From Ricordea florida (Eukaryota > Cnidaria > Anthozoa > Corallimorpharia > Ricordeidae): DNA of 64,000 nucleotides. The notes beneath the pieces were generated by a model. The model was not told the DNA's origin. It searched no databases and saw only the letters and a list, made by a program, of their open reading frames with translations. Location of the stretch: positions 8,053,133 to 8,117,132 of the forward strand of contig OX453272.1 in assembly GCA_949710005.1 (NCBI GenBank). The letters are read 5' to 3'. Made by a program: the position numbers and the translations under genes. How positions within the stretch are numbered: the stretch's first letter is position 1; each line of letters opens with the position of its first letter. Positions 9,978 to 19,634 of this stretch are shown here, in pieces.

Positions 9978-10364
9978 TCAACATGAAATCTTTAAATGAA
10001 TTCGAAAAGGTTGGTTCTTTAAGTTAGGCTTTCTTCCATCTTTATCTAAAAGCCATAAAGTAAAGTAGTTGACTGGATTTTTGGTTTGTGGAACTCTTAA
10101 ACAAGGATGCTTATGAGATGGAATAACAGCTAGTAGTTGTGTGGGTTTAAGTTCTTCATTTCCACCGCTGAGGTTAAAACAATTGGAATATGAAGACTTT
10201 GGCTCTATAAGATCACACATTAAGTAAAAAGGAGATTCATACGACGATTGATGAATGTAACTAACTTGCATTTGTATCTCTTTTACATGGGTTAAGGGAG
10301 GATCTAGATAAATTCTTGTTTCAGGAGTTAGCATATCGATATATAGAAACGTTGTATCATTCAT
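9978..10364 (-). CDS. Beta-rich hypothetical Polinton protein (128 aa)
   Basis: Starts MNDTTFLYIDMLTPETRIYL. Alternating hydrophobic pattern, many Pro and aromatic residues, and a final strand-like end (FTLWLLDKDGRKPNLKNQPF then RIHLKI) that resembles C-terminal strands of small capsid-type beta proteins. It is short for the single jelly-roll minor capsid protein of Polintons, so that assignment is only a possibility. Its ATG follows the stop of the next gene upstream by 8 bases. A motif-like ATTTAAAAAG lies in that gene's last codons (10384-10393). Its stop precedes the preferred start of the 198-aa gene. Confidence 0.65.
   Translation of the reverse strand: MNDTTFLYIDMLTPETRIYLDPPLTHVKEIQMQVSYIHQSSYESPFYLMCDLIEPKSSYSNCFNLSGGNEELKPTQLLAVIPSHKHPCLRVPQTKNPVNYFTLWLLDKDGRKPNLKNQPFRIHLKISC
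9988..9996 (-). promoter_or_regulatory. Polinton promoter-like motif before the 198-aa gene
   Basis: TTTAAAGAT on the minus strand, 28 bases before the preferred ATG at 9960. Same spacing as for the 320-aa gene. Confidence 0.5.
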
Positions 10365-10372
10365 GTTTTTAC

Positions 10373-11335
10373 TTAGCGCCTCTTCTTTTTAAATTGTTCC
10401 ACAAAATATAGAACCACAGCCACTATCAACAACCAAGCGTTCTTACCTAAAAATCCAATAACCTCACCTGCAGTCTTGAACAGAAAGCTCACGATAGCTC
10501 CAACCATTCCAGGCAATATTTCACCAAGTTTCTTACCAATCGTTTTAAAACCATTACCAACACCTTTTCCCAATTTGGTTAGACCTTTAGAAAGATTAGA
10601 AACGATAACACTAATGACCACACCTACAGCACTCACAACGGCAAAGACTGTGAAACCGTACTTTTTGAAGATGTACTTTACCCGATCACGAAGAGGCATC
10701 TTATCAAGTGTTTTATCATTCATACGCTCCCGGTTAGCTATCTTATTATAATCATCAGCAATTTCTATATTTAGAGTCTCCATTTGACTACGTTCTTCTG
10801 GGGTCTTCAGCGGCTTATTTCTTAGAAATTTTTCCATCTCCTTCTTTTTGTTTTGTGATTCTTTTATCTTAGCTATTTCATCATCATTAGCTTCCACATT
10901 TTTTTCCACGCTCGGTCCTAGATATTTTATAATTGTTTTGGGTAACTTATCATTCACATCACCATACGCATTGAATAATTGATGCCATGTTTGTTTTTCT
11001 GGATTTTTGCTAGCGATTCCAACAACGATTCTACCCCATTCATCGTATTTGAAAAGAAAATTAGGTTTAGCATCTGGGTATTTATATAAAATCTTAGCCC
11101 AGATTTCATCTTTGTTTTCTTCCATCTCCTCCATCTTTATCTCTTTACTTTGTAATGGAGTATACCGTGATTTACGTCTAGCACCCTTAGTAGTGGATGT
11201 TTTCAAGACTTTCTCTGGTTTTGGAGGCTGTCTACCAAGTAGTGGGTCATCTTCTAAATCATCATAATCTTCTTGTTTGTTTTCTTCCCCCAACCCGAAA
11301 GGATCGTTATCTTCTTCAGGATAAGCAGTTGCCAT
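10373..11335 (-). CDS. Charged Polinton protein with three C-terminal membrane segments (320 aa)
   Basis: I choose the ATG at 11335 (MATAYPEEDNDPFGLGEEN) because the promoter motif TTTAAAGAT (minus strand, 11363-11371) sits 28 bases ahead; an in-frame ATG at 11383 lies upstream of the motif. The N-terminal 60 residues are acidic and Pro-rich. A compact part around residues 80-140 carries WGRIVVGI and TWHQLFNAYG, then charged coiled coil. Residues from about 228 to the end form hydrophobic segments (FTVFAVVSAVGVVISVIV, GMVGAIVSFLF, AWLLIVAVVLYFV) with amphipathic Lys/Gly stretches. Role unknown, likely structural or membrane-associated in virion assembly. Confidence 0.7.
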   Translation of the reverse strand: MATAYPEEDNDPFGLGEENKQEDYDDLEDDPLLGRQPPKPEKVLKTSTTKGARRKSRYTPLQSKEIKMEEMEENKDEIWAKILYKYPDAKPNFLFKYDEWGRIVVGIASKNPEKQTWHQLFNAYGDVNDKLPKTIIKYLGPSVEKNVEANDDEIAKIKESQNKKKEMEKFLRNKPLKTPEERSQMETLNIEIADDYNKIANRERMNDKTLDKMPLRDRVKYIFKKYGFTVFAVVSAVGVVISVIVSNLSKGLTKLGKGVGNGFKTIGKKLGEILPGMVGAIVSFLFKTAGEVIGFLGKNAWLLIVAVVLYFVEQFKKKRR

Positions 11336-11362
11336 ATTTGATTTTTTACTTGTCTGTAAGAA

Positions 11363-11371
11363 ATCTTTAAA
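11363..11371 (-). promoter_or_regulatory. Polinton promoter-like motif before the 320-aa gene
   Basis: TTTAAAGAT on the minus strand, followed by TTC and 28 bases to the ATG at 11335. It lies only ~13 bases from the edge of the foreign block that starts near 11384. Confidence 0.5.
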
Positions 11372-11392
11372 CTTATCACACATTTACCTAAA

Positions 11393-11491
11393 ATAATTCC
11401 TCGCGAAGCGAGGTTACTAATCGTGTCGCCTTCGGTCAGACCACGTGGCTCGCAAGCCCGAGTAAATCGAGCCGAGAGTTTTTATATTTAG
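11393..11491. repeat. Left-flank direct repeat of hairpin copy 1
   Basis: Begins ATAATTCCTCGCGAAGCGAG and recurs after the hairpin element at about 11963-12082 with a 20-odd base insertion and a few substitutions. It contains the small palindrome CCTCGCGAAGCGAGG. Confidence 0.65.
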
Positions 11492-11528
11492 CAATTATTC
11501 CACGAAATCGAGTCGTATATGAGCTAAT

Positions 11529-11561
<33 letters not shown>

Positions 11562-11968
11562 AGCTCGTATACGACGAGATTGAGTGGAATAATTGTTTTA
11601 TTATATCTCTAAACCCTCACTTATGAGACACTGGAATTAGTTTGTACGACAAGAATTGACTTTGTTATTGTTTTTGAACAGAACCATGTTGTTGCCGAGC
11701 CGACATATTGTAGAGCCGATGTGTAAAAATGTTTCAAACACGAGTCCGGCTCGTTTTTAAACATCTCTTTAATGTACTTGTCAATTTTTTTTCGAGTTAG
11801 CAAATTAGTTTAAGAATTTTGAAGTGGAAAAAGTAGGCAGAAATAAAATAAAAACTCAGTTTACGGGCTTCACAGATCTTTCAAAATGGCGGCTGTTTGT
11901 AAGAGTTTCACTTTCGTTCGTAATAAACAATTTCGCAATATAATTTGCCCACTTACCGTCGAATAATT
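11492..11968. mobile_element. 477-bp hairpin element, copy 1
   Basis: Its ends are CAATTATTCCACG and CGTCGAATAATT in inverted order. The first ~105 bases form a strong palindrome around GCGCGTAGCGC, with arms including GAGCTAATAGCCAAC. A ~180-base leftward open frame (11621-11803, starting MLTRKKIDKYIKEMF) is kept almost unchanged in copy 2, one residue different; significance unclear. Direct repeats of the left flank (CCTCGCGAAGCGAGG...) occur on both sides. Confidence 0.7.
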
Positions 11969-12230
11969 CCTCGCGAAGCGAGGCCGAAGGCCGAGCGTAG
12001 CGAGGTTACTAATCGTGTCGGTTCCGGTCAGACCACGTGACTCGCAAGCCCGAGTAAATCGAGGCGAGAGTTTTTATATATGTATATTTATATATATATA
12101 TATATATATCTATATTTTAAAGGTGTCCGTTCGCAGGCCAGGTTACCTGGCAATAGTAGCGCACTTGAGAACTGCTGACTTTCCGCCATTGGGAATTCGG
12201 TGATGCCTTTTTGAAAGTAATGCAAATTTT

Positions 12231-12735
12231 GTGGGAACCGATTTCACTCGTCCTGGAAGTACATCCCAGCAAGATGATCTCCGAGATATTCAAGAAAGAT
12301 TAGCACGAGATCGTCGCCGAGTAAAAATTATTGAAAGAATCGTTTCTAAATTCGAATATCGTGAAAATCAACACAAGGAAAGCACGACTCAAAGCAGGGA
12401 TAGAGATACGACGGCAGGGAGAATAACAACAGACATCCCAGCAAAGACAACAACTGCTCGCTCCAGAAAAAGGCAAACGAAACAGCAGGGAAAAGGACCA
12501 GGAATTCAACCAGGTTAATTTTGGAATTGAATGTGTTATTGATAGAAATACAGGACATGAGCGAACGATTACATAACGAAATATACTGGCGAACTAAATT
12601 TAGCAAAACGACTTAAAAGGGAAACCGAGTTAAGGAACGACTTCAACGATTAGAGATGTCTCTGGAAAATAATTCTATTATTCTAAAAACGGAATCGGAA
12701 GACTACCAACAGATTACAAGAGAATGTATGAAGGT
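12231..12735 (+). pseudogene. Exon-like remnant of unknown gene, copy 1
   Basis: Highly charged codons in two stretches, 12231-12518 and about 12555-12735, with a splice-donor-like AAG|GTATTT at the end. The second stretch is interrupted by stops here, while its copy at 16359-16533 is open (RLRRETEEERLQRSEMSLEN). The origin could be a captured host gene or an old transposon gene; no family recognised. Confidence 0.35.
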
Positions 12736-12773
12736 ATTTTTCGTAATAAAACGATAGCCTTTCCATTTTGAAG

Positions 12774-13003
12774 CGCCAAAGTTTAAGAAAATATAAGCAC
12801 AAAACCACGATGGGTGCAACTCAACCAGAACAACGCTTTATTAACTCACTCAAACCAAGGAGTTTAGACCAATCAGTACACGGCATACCGGCATGTGCAC
12901 GCACACGGTAAACATTCCTACGTGAGTGGGCTATGGGAATAAGTACAGTAAAGAAATGTGAGTAGTACAGTTTGGGACAAGTGGCTGTACACATATACTG
13001 GCG
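12774..13003. mobile_element. 230-bp insertion present only in body copy 1
   Basis: Comparison with copy 2 (16567 region) shows a clean insertion flanked by AAG on both sides (12771-12773 and 13004-13006), with short inverted ends CGCCA and TGGCG. Copy 2 supplies the empty site. It is probably a small DNA element with a 3-bp target duplication. Confidence 0.6.
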
Positions 13004-15027
13004 AAGAAATTCCCAACACAGAGAGTTGCAGTCGTGATAGCAATCATTTATAACTATGTGATCTGATATCATTGCAACAGTGAAAATATTGTAAATCATC
13101 TTGATCTAGCAGTTATGTTAAGCATATTCAACAGAATAGATACCCAGCGTCACTAAGTACTGTATTCTCTGATTGAAAGGTTTCAGTAATAGTGCGTGGG
13201 GACAGACAAGTTTCATAGCCTTTTTACAATAGGTCAGTTCTACCTTAGAGTTCTATGAGCCCTTGATAAAATTGCTATCTAGGACCCCTGCCCTTTTCCC
13301 ACAAATGAAAAGTTAATTTAAGCCCTAATTTGCAAAATTATACATAACATATTAACTTTGTTACTTACTGCTGTTCATTTTTATAATATCAAATACCAAT
13401 ATTTAATAACAACCACAACATACAGTTCACCTTGTACAATGGAAAAACCATAAAGAAGAAACTAAAGTATGTAATGCCAAACCTTTTATCATCTTTCTCA
13501 TATATTCATTGCAAGTGTGCTGTATATGGCCAATTGTTTCAAGTTTCATAAATGCCCAATGCTTTCAATCATGATTTTCCACACTAACTTTATGGACAAA
13601 TGACTGCACTAGATTCTAAGCCTTAAAGAAGAAATGACATTCTTTAGAGCTGTTTTGATTACCACCACCTCTGATGGAAAGCCTATCAAGAAGAGTTTTG
13701 TATTGCTTGTAGTAGTAGGGGAACAATACTTTTACCCAGATAAGGACATACATTCCATCCCATAACAATATACATTAAGAAAAACATAAAAACATAAAAC
13801 AATAATAAAAATATCAATACCAGTAATTAATAATAATAATAATGATACTGATAATAATATAATAATAGTGCTTCTCATTACTATATGTCATTGGTTACTG
13901 TTCAATACCTCGAGCTGCTTTGACTTTTTTTATGAAATACCATACTATTAAATCTTTCTTCTGCAGTTGTTATAATTGAAATTTTCATACATTCAAAATC
14001 ATATACTATTCTTTAGTTGGGTATGGATATTTTGGCTGTTTCTATAACAGCACAATTAAACTTTCATGTGGTATATACTATTGACTGCTTGATGTTGATT
14101 TTGCATTAATTTTTTTACAGGAGTATGTAGTGCAGCCATTTTTTTCAACACATGAAGATTTCAATAACTCTTTCTTACATTGTTTTTATGATAACCTAAA
14201 AAAAACACAGCCACATACTATACAGTAGGCACTCTCTATTACCAAACCTTTATTCAAAGTTTTTGTAGAATCCAATTATTTTACCTCCAATTTTTTTTAT
14301 GTAATGACATTGTATCTCTAACTTCTATTGTTATGACATCTCTTTTGAGGAATTTTTCTATCTACCACTGGGAGTACCATTCCAACTGAAGAGAGTAAGC
14401 AAATTGAAACGTGCACTATTCATAATGCTCTCAATTGTGGCTACCTAGGAATGAAATAATGACTGCAGTAGACAATAAAATATCTAATCAGAAGATTCTT
14501 CTTACAATGAATCTCATGCAATGATAACAATAGAGCATAAACAAAAAATAATTGGAGCATTCAACTCATCCTCAGTGTAAGAATATATTGCTTTTAAAAA
14601 TGATGTACATGATGCAGAGAAAGCAGTAAAGACTAAGAAAATAAAACTAAAATAAAAAACAGGTTTTTACGCTGTGGTAAACACAAGCACTAATATCAGT
14701 TCTTCAAGATTTCACTTGCAAAAGATTTACAATAATTTTCAATTTGTTTTAAGTGAATATTATTGTGATACTTCATAAACTCTTTATTCCGTGTAAGGAT
14801 AACAGATAATGTTTCTCAGTGGCAGTGAAAGAGCTAAATGAAGTTAACTTTTTAAGCACTGTGTTGAGCGGTATACTGATCATGTCATTTGCACAAGGTG
14901 TCAATAATTGTGTACCAAACAAAGCATAACGAATATAGTAATGGGGATAAGGATAATAGCTAAAGGCATTGTGACTTCTTCAAAAACTAGCTTCGCGAGG
15001 TTTTTGCGGGAGTCGTATTTCTAGTTT

Positions 15028-15230
15028 CATCCCATACTTATTTGCTTCGGTAGTATTTCTTTGGTGTATGATTTTGAAGCTTGACTTGAATTTCTCCCAG
15101 TCTAATTCAAGAAATCATCCCTCCATGATGGCCGTTTTCCGTGCCAATGGTATATGAGCTGATATACCATGAGTAGGGAACCAATCAGAGCGCGCGTTTG
15201 CTCATATACAAGGGTTGCAGATATAATAAA
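15028..15230. repeat. Left-flank direct repeat of hairpin copy 2
   Basis: About 200 bases, repeated almost exactly at 15715-15915 on the other side of the hairpin element. It ends in AGAGCGCGCGTTTGCTCATA followed by an AT run. Confidence 0.7.
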
Positions 15231-15241
15231 TGTATATTTAG

Positions 15242-15278
15242 CAATTATTCCACGAAATCGAGTCGTATATGAGCTAAT

Positions 15279-15311
<33 letters not shown>

Positions 15312-15718
15312 AGCTCGTATACGACGAGATTGAGTGGAATAATTGTTTTATTATATCTCTAAACCCTCACTTATGAGACACTGGAATTAGTTTGTACGAC
15401 AAGAATTGACTTTGTTATTGTTTTTGAACAGAACCATGTTGTTGCCGAGCCGACATATTGTAGAGCCGGTGTGTAAAAATGTTTCAAACACGAGTCCGGC
15501 TCGTTTTTAAACATCTCTTTAATGTACTTGTCAATTTTTTTTCGAGTTAGCAAATTAGTTTAAGAATTTTAAAGTGGAAAAAGTAGGCAGAAATAAAATA
15601 AAAACTCAGTTTACGGGCTTCACAGATCTTTCAAAATGGCGGCTGTTTGTAAGAGTTTCACTTTCGTTCGTAATAAACAATTTCGCAATATAATTTGCCC
15701 ACTTACCGTCGAATAATT
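15242..15718. mobile_element. 477-bp hairpin element, copy 2
   Basis: Same length and nearly the same sequence as copy 1 at 11492-11968, including the palindrome at about 15246-15346 and the small leftward frame at 15371-15553. It is flanked by a different ~200-base direct repeat (15028-15230 and 15715-15915, starting TTTCATCCCATACTTATTTG), which itself contains the palindrome TGGTATATGAGCTGATATACCA. Confidence 0.7.
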
Positions 15719-15937
15719 TCATCCCATACTTATTTGCTTCGGTAGTATTTCTTTGGTGTATGATTTTGAAGCTTGACTTGAATTTCTCCCAGTCTAATTC
15801 AAGAAATCATACCTCCATGATGGCCGTTTTCCGTGCCAATGGTATATGAGCTGATATACCATGAGTAGGGAACCAATCAGAGCGCGCGTTTGCTCATATA
15901 CAAGGGTTGCAGATATAATAAATATATATATATATAT

Positions 15938-18573
15938 ATTTTAAAGGTGTCCGTTCGCAGGCGTGGTTACCAGGCTACAGTAGCGCATTTGACAAATTGC
16001 TGAATTTCCGCCATTGCGTATTCGGTGATGCCTTTTTGAAAATAATGTAAATTTTGTGGAACCGATTTCACTCGTCCTGGAAGTACATCCCAGCAAGAAG
16101 ATCTCCGAGATATACAAGAAAAAGCAGCAAGACATCGTAGTCGAGTAAGTTCGAATACCGTGAAAATCAACACAAGGAAAGCACGACTCAAAGCACAGCC
16201 AGAGATACGACGGTAGGGAGAATAACAACAGACATCTCAGCAAAGACAACAACTGCTCGCCCTAAAAAAGGCAAACGAAACAGCAGGGAAAAGGACCAGG
16301 AATTCAACCAAGTTAATTTTGAAATTGAATGTGTTAATGATAGAAATACAGGACATGAGTGAACGATTACATAACGAAATATACTGGCGAACTAAATTTA
16401 GCAAAACGACTTCGAAGGGAAACCGAGGAGGAACGACTTCAACGATCAGAGATGTCTCTGGAAAATAATTCTATCATTCTAAAAACGGAATCGGAAGACG
16501 AGCAACATATTGCAGGAGAATGTATGAAGGTATTTTTCGTAATAAAACGATAGCCTTTCCATTTTGAAGAAATTCCCAACACAGAGAGTTGCAGTTGTGA
16601 TAGCAATCATTTATAACTATGTAATCTGATATCATTGCAACAGTGAAAATATTGTAAATCATCTTGATCTAGCAGTTATGTTAAGCATATTCAACAGAAT
16701 AGATACCCAGTGTCACTAAGTACTGTATTCTCTGATTGAAAGGTTTCAGTAATAGTGCGTGGGGACAGACAAGTTTCATAGCCTTTTTACAATGGGTCAG
16801 TTTTACCTTACAGTTCTATGAGCCCTTGATAAAATTGCTATCTAGGACCCCTGCCCTTTTCCCACAAATGAAAAGTTAATTTAAGCCCTAATTTGCAAAA
16901 TTATACATAACATATTAACTTTGTTACTTACTGCTGTTCATTTTTATGATATCAAATACCAATATTTAATAACAACCACAACATACAGTTCACCTTTTAC
17001 ACTGGAAAAACTATAAAGAAGAAACTAAAGTATGTAATGCCAAAACTTTTATGATCTTTCTCATATATTCATTGCAAGTGTGCTGTATATAGTAACAATT
17101 GTTTCAAGTTTCATAAATGCCCAATGCTTTCAATCAAGATTTTCCACACTAACTTTATGGACAAATGACTGCACTAGATTTTAAGTCTTAAAGAAGAAGT
17201 GACATTCTTTAGAGCTGTTTTGATTACCACCACCTCTGATGGAAAGCCTATCAAGAAGATTTTTGTATTGCTTGTAGTAGTAGAGGAACAATACTTTTAC
17301 CCAGATAAGGACATACATTCCATCCCATAACAATATACATTAAGAAAAACATAAAAACATAAAACAATAATAATAAAAGTATCAATACCAGTAATTAATA
17401 TAATAATAATAATAATAATACTGATAATAATATAATAATAGTGCTTCTCGTTACTATATGTCATTGGTTACAGTTCAATACCTCGAGCTGCTTTGACTTT
17501 TTTTATGCAATAAAATACTATTAAATCTTTCTTCTGCAGTTGTTATAATTGAAATTTTCATATACTATTCTTTAGTTGGGTATGGATATTGTGGCTGTTT
17601 CTGTAACAGCACAATTAAACTTTCATGTGGTATATACTATTGACTGCTTGATGTTGATTTTGCATTAATTTTTTTGTTTTTATGATTACCTAAAAAAAGC
17701 ACAGCCACATACTATACAGTAGGCACTCTCTATTACCAAACCTTTATTCAAAGTTTTTGTAGAACCAATTATTTTACCCTCAATTTTTTTTATGTAATGA
17801 CATTGTATCTCTAACTTCTGTTGATATGGCATATCTTTTGAGGGAAGAGGAATTTTTCTATCTTCCACTGGGAGTACCATTGCAACTGAAAAGAGTACAC
17901 AAATTGAAACATGCACTATTCATAATGCTCTCAATTGTGGATACCTAGGAATGAAATAATGACTGCAGTAGACAATAAAATATCTAATCAGAAGATTCTT
18001 CTTACAATGAATCTCATGCAATTATAACCAAAAAACATAAACAAAAAATAATTGGAGCATTCAACTCATCCTCGGTGAAAGAACATATAGTGTTTAAAAG
18101 GGATGTACAACAAAGAAGACAAAGCAGTAGAGACTAAGAAAATAAAACTAAAAAAAAAACAGGTTTTTACACCATGGTAAACACAAGCATTCATATCAAC
18201 TCTTCAAGATTTCACCTGCAAAAGATTTACAATCATTTTCTATTTGTGTTAAGTGAATATTATTTGGGTACTTTATCGACTCTGTATTCCCTGTCAAGAT
18301 AATAAATAATTTTACTTCTATTCCCTCTGGTGCAATCTCAGTGGCAGTGAAAGAGCTAAATGAAGGTCATTTTTTAAGCACTGTGTTGACCGGTATCCTG
18401 ATCATGTAATTTGCACCAGGTGTCACTAATTATGTACCAAACACAGCATAACAAATAAAATAATGGGGACTACGCTGATATAAAAAATAAAATATAAAAT
18501 AAAATATAAAAGCATTGTGACTTCTTCAAAAACTAGCTTCGCGAGGTTTTTGCGGGAGTCGTATTTCTAGTTT
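15938..18573. repeat. Duplicated body, copy 2
   Basis: The 2.6-kb counterpart of 12114-15027. It starts at the same ATTTTAAAGGTGTCCGTTCG and ends at TATTTCTAGTTT, after which true Polinton coding sequence continues. It holds (TAA)n at about 17395-17450 and an open charged frame at 16359-16553. No other genes were seen. Confidence 0.7.
16359..16533 (+). pseudogene. Exon-like open frame in body copy 2
   Basis: Encodes MNDYITKYTGELNLAKRLRR followed by a Glu-rich stretch, ending at a donor-like AAG|GTATTT. The composition is protein-like, and the frame is better kept than in copy 1. No homolog recognised; it may be a remnant exon. Confidence 0.3.
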
Positions 18574-18954
18574 ACTAACCATATAACCCAATGCCAGCAT
18601 ACCACCACCCACATATGCCATCTCACCCATCTTTTGATTGCTGCTAGGTCTATAATAATCAGAGAATTTTGGTTCATGTGTCTGACTATACAATTTCAAA
18701 GCTTCATCGGTATTTAAAATATTTTGTGAAGCCTGGTGTTTAGCATACTGCTGTTGAGAGTACCAATCAATGAGATTCTGTCTCTTTTCCTGGTATGTAG
18801 CATAATCTTTTTGATATTTTTCTATTGCCTTGTCGTGTCGTATTCTCTCCTCATCTGTATTATCACCTGAGAGATATTTTGCAAGATATGATCCACCAAC
18901 GAAAGTAGTCGCATTCAATATAGCTCCACCAACCATCATTGCTATTGCTGCCAT
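18526..18954 (-). CDS. Small Polinton protein with two hydrophobic ends (142 aa)
   Basis: Starts MAAIAMMVGGAILNATTFVG, giving an N-terminal membrane segment, then a charged helical middle (KYQKDYATYQEKRQNLIDWY), then a second hydrophobic segment (GGGMLALGYMV). Similar proteins occur in cnidarian Polintons as I recall; function unknown. The last 14 codons (KLEIRLPQKPREASF) lie in sequence that is repeated at the end of body copy 1. Either the duplication began inside this gene, or the C-terminus was replaced by foreign DNA; the first is simpler. It ends beside the foreign block and heads a run of leftward genes with the 72-aa gene 6 bases upstream. Confidence 0.7.
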   Translation of the reverse strand: MAAIAMMVGGAILNATTFVGGSYLAKYLSGDNTDEERIRHDKAIEKYQKDYATYQEKRQNLIDWYSQQQYAKHQASQNILNTDEALKLYSQTHEPKFSDYYRPSSNQKMGEMAYVGGGMLALGYMVSKLEIRLPQKPREASF

Positions 18955-18960
18955 AAATCT

Positions 18961-19179
18961 TTATTTTGGTAAAATATTTTGATCCTCTAAATAAGTTTTT
19001 AGGTACATACTACCGGATAGTACAGCGACCCATTTAGCATAGTTTGTAATACTTGAGGATGGATCGTTGATGAATGATTCTTTCATAACCTTTTTAGCTA
19101 CATATCCAACTCCAGCAGCCAATCCTATAATAACAGCTGAATCAGTAACAGTTTTTACAAGTTTGTTATCAGTTGACAT
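18961..19179 (-). CDS. Small two-segment membrane protein of Polinton (72 aa)
   Basis: Starts MSTDNKLVKTVTDSAVIIGL. It has two predicted hydrophobic helices, AVIIGLAAGVGYV and WVAVLSGSMYL, separated by a short polar loop. The promoter motif TTTAAAGAT (minus strand, 19204-19212) lies 24 bases before the ATG, which supports it as a real gene despite its size. Function unknown; perhaps a small virion membrane protein. Confidence 0.65.
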   Translation of the reverse strand: MSTDNKLVKTVTDSAVIIGLAAGVGYVAKKVMKESFINDPSSSITNYAKWVAVLSGSMYLKTYLEDQNILPK

Positions 19180-19203
19180 GATTTTTATTTGTGGGTAGAT
19201 AAA

Positions 19204-19212
19204 ATCTTTAAA
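19204..19212 (-). promoter_or_regulatory. Polinton promoter-like motif before the 72-aa gene
   Basis: TTTAAAGAT followed by TTTATC on the minus strand, 24 bases upstream of the ATG at 19179. Confidence 0.5.
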
Positions 19213-19221
19213 CTACTTTCC

Positions 19222-19596
19222 TCAGAGCATTACTATTTTAGGAGTTGGTTGGGTGGGAATATTTGAGGGTTGAACTTTAGTCGGAACTTGTGATAAATCA
19301 ACTATTCTATTTTTGTAGTACCTCATAAACATGTCAACTGCAGTAAACCCTATTCCAACGATAGATAACACGGTAGTAAAAGATAGCTCTGGAATCCATG
19401 CTTTAGGTTCGCTCTCTTCATTGGAATTTTCTTCCTTTTCACGTTTCATTTCCCTAGCTAACGCTTCTTTAGCTTTTTTGTTATATTCTGCTAGTTTCTT
19501 ACCAGCTGCAACCTTTTTAGGGTCTTTATCTTTCTTTTTAGGATCTTTCTTTTCAGGTATAGGATCCATTGTAATTTGTTCAGCAACTTCATCAGA
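19222..19596 (-). CDS. Lys/Glu-rich single-pass membrane protein of Polinton (124 aa)
   Basis: The ATG at 19596 (MSDEVAEQITMDPIPEKKDP) is preferred over one at 19617, because the promoter motif at 19626-19634 would be only 8 bases from the latter but 29 from the former. The N-terminal half is Lys-rich (KKDPKKKDKDPKKVAAGKKL) then coiled-coil-like; one membrane segment (FTTVLSIVGIGFTAVDMFM) is near the C-terminus, followed by a Pro/Thr-rich tail. No family recognised. Confidence 0.65.
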   Translation of the reverse strand, partial: SDEVAEQITMDPIPEKKDPKKKDKDPKKVAAGKKLAEYNKKAKEALAREMKREKEENSNEESEPKAWIPELSFTTVLSIVGIGFTAVDMFMRYYKNRIVDLSQVPTKVQPSNIPTQPTPKIVML

Positions 19597-19625
19597 CATT
19601 ATTATTTTATTTCCCATAGTAAAGA

Positions 19626-19634
19626 ATCTTTAAA
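19626..19634 (-). promoter_or_regulatory. Polinton promoter-like motif before the 124-aa gene
   Basis: TTTAAAGAT on the minus strand, 29 bases before the preferred ATG at 19596. It falls between the end of the 159-aa gene and this start. Confidence 0.5.

Larger units (their letters stand above)
12114..15027. repeat. Duplicated body, copy 1
   Basis: AT-rich 2.9-kb sequence matching 15938-18573. The first 700 bases look exon-like: a charged open frame at 12231-12518 (RLARDRRRVKIIERIVSK) and a second, broken one ending before GTATTT at 12735. The rest has (TAA)n and no coding signal. It differs from copy 2 by a 230-bp insertion at 12774-13003 and numerous small changes. Confidence 0.7.
11384..18573. 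repeat. 7.2-kb block of non-Polinton DNA, tandemly duplicated
   Basis: Interrupts the leftward gene row. It consists of two related units: flank repeat and hairpin element (11393-12082), body 1 (12114-15027), then flank repeat and hairpin element (15028-15930), body 2 (15938-18573). The bodies align along their length with scattered substitutions and indels. The edge at the right falls inside the last ~13 codons of the 142-aa gene, and the same codons recur at the end of body 1 (about 14986-15027), so the duplication copied a bit of that gene. No Polinton core gene is seen inside. Confidence 0.8.
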
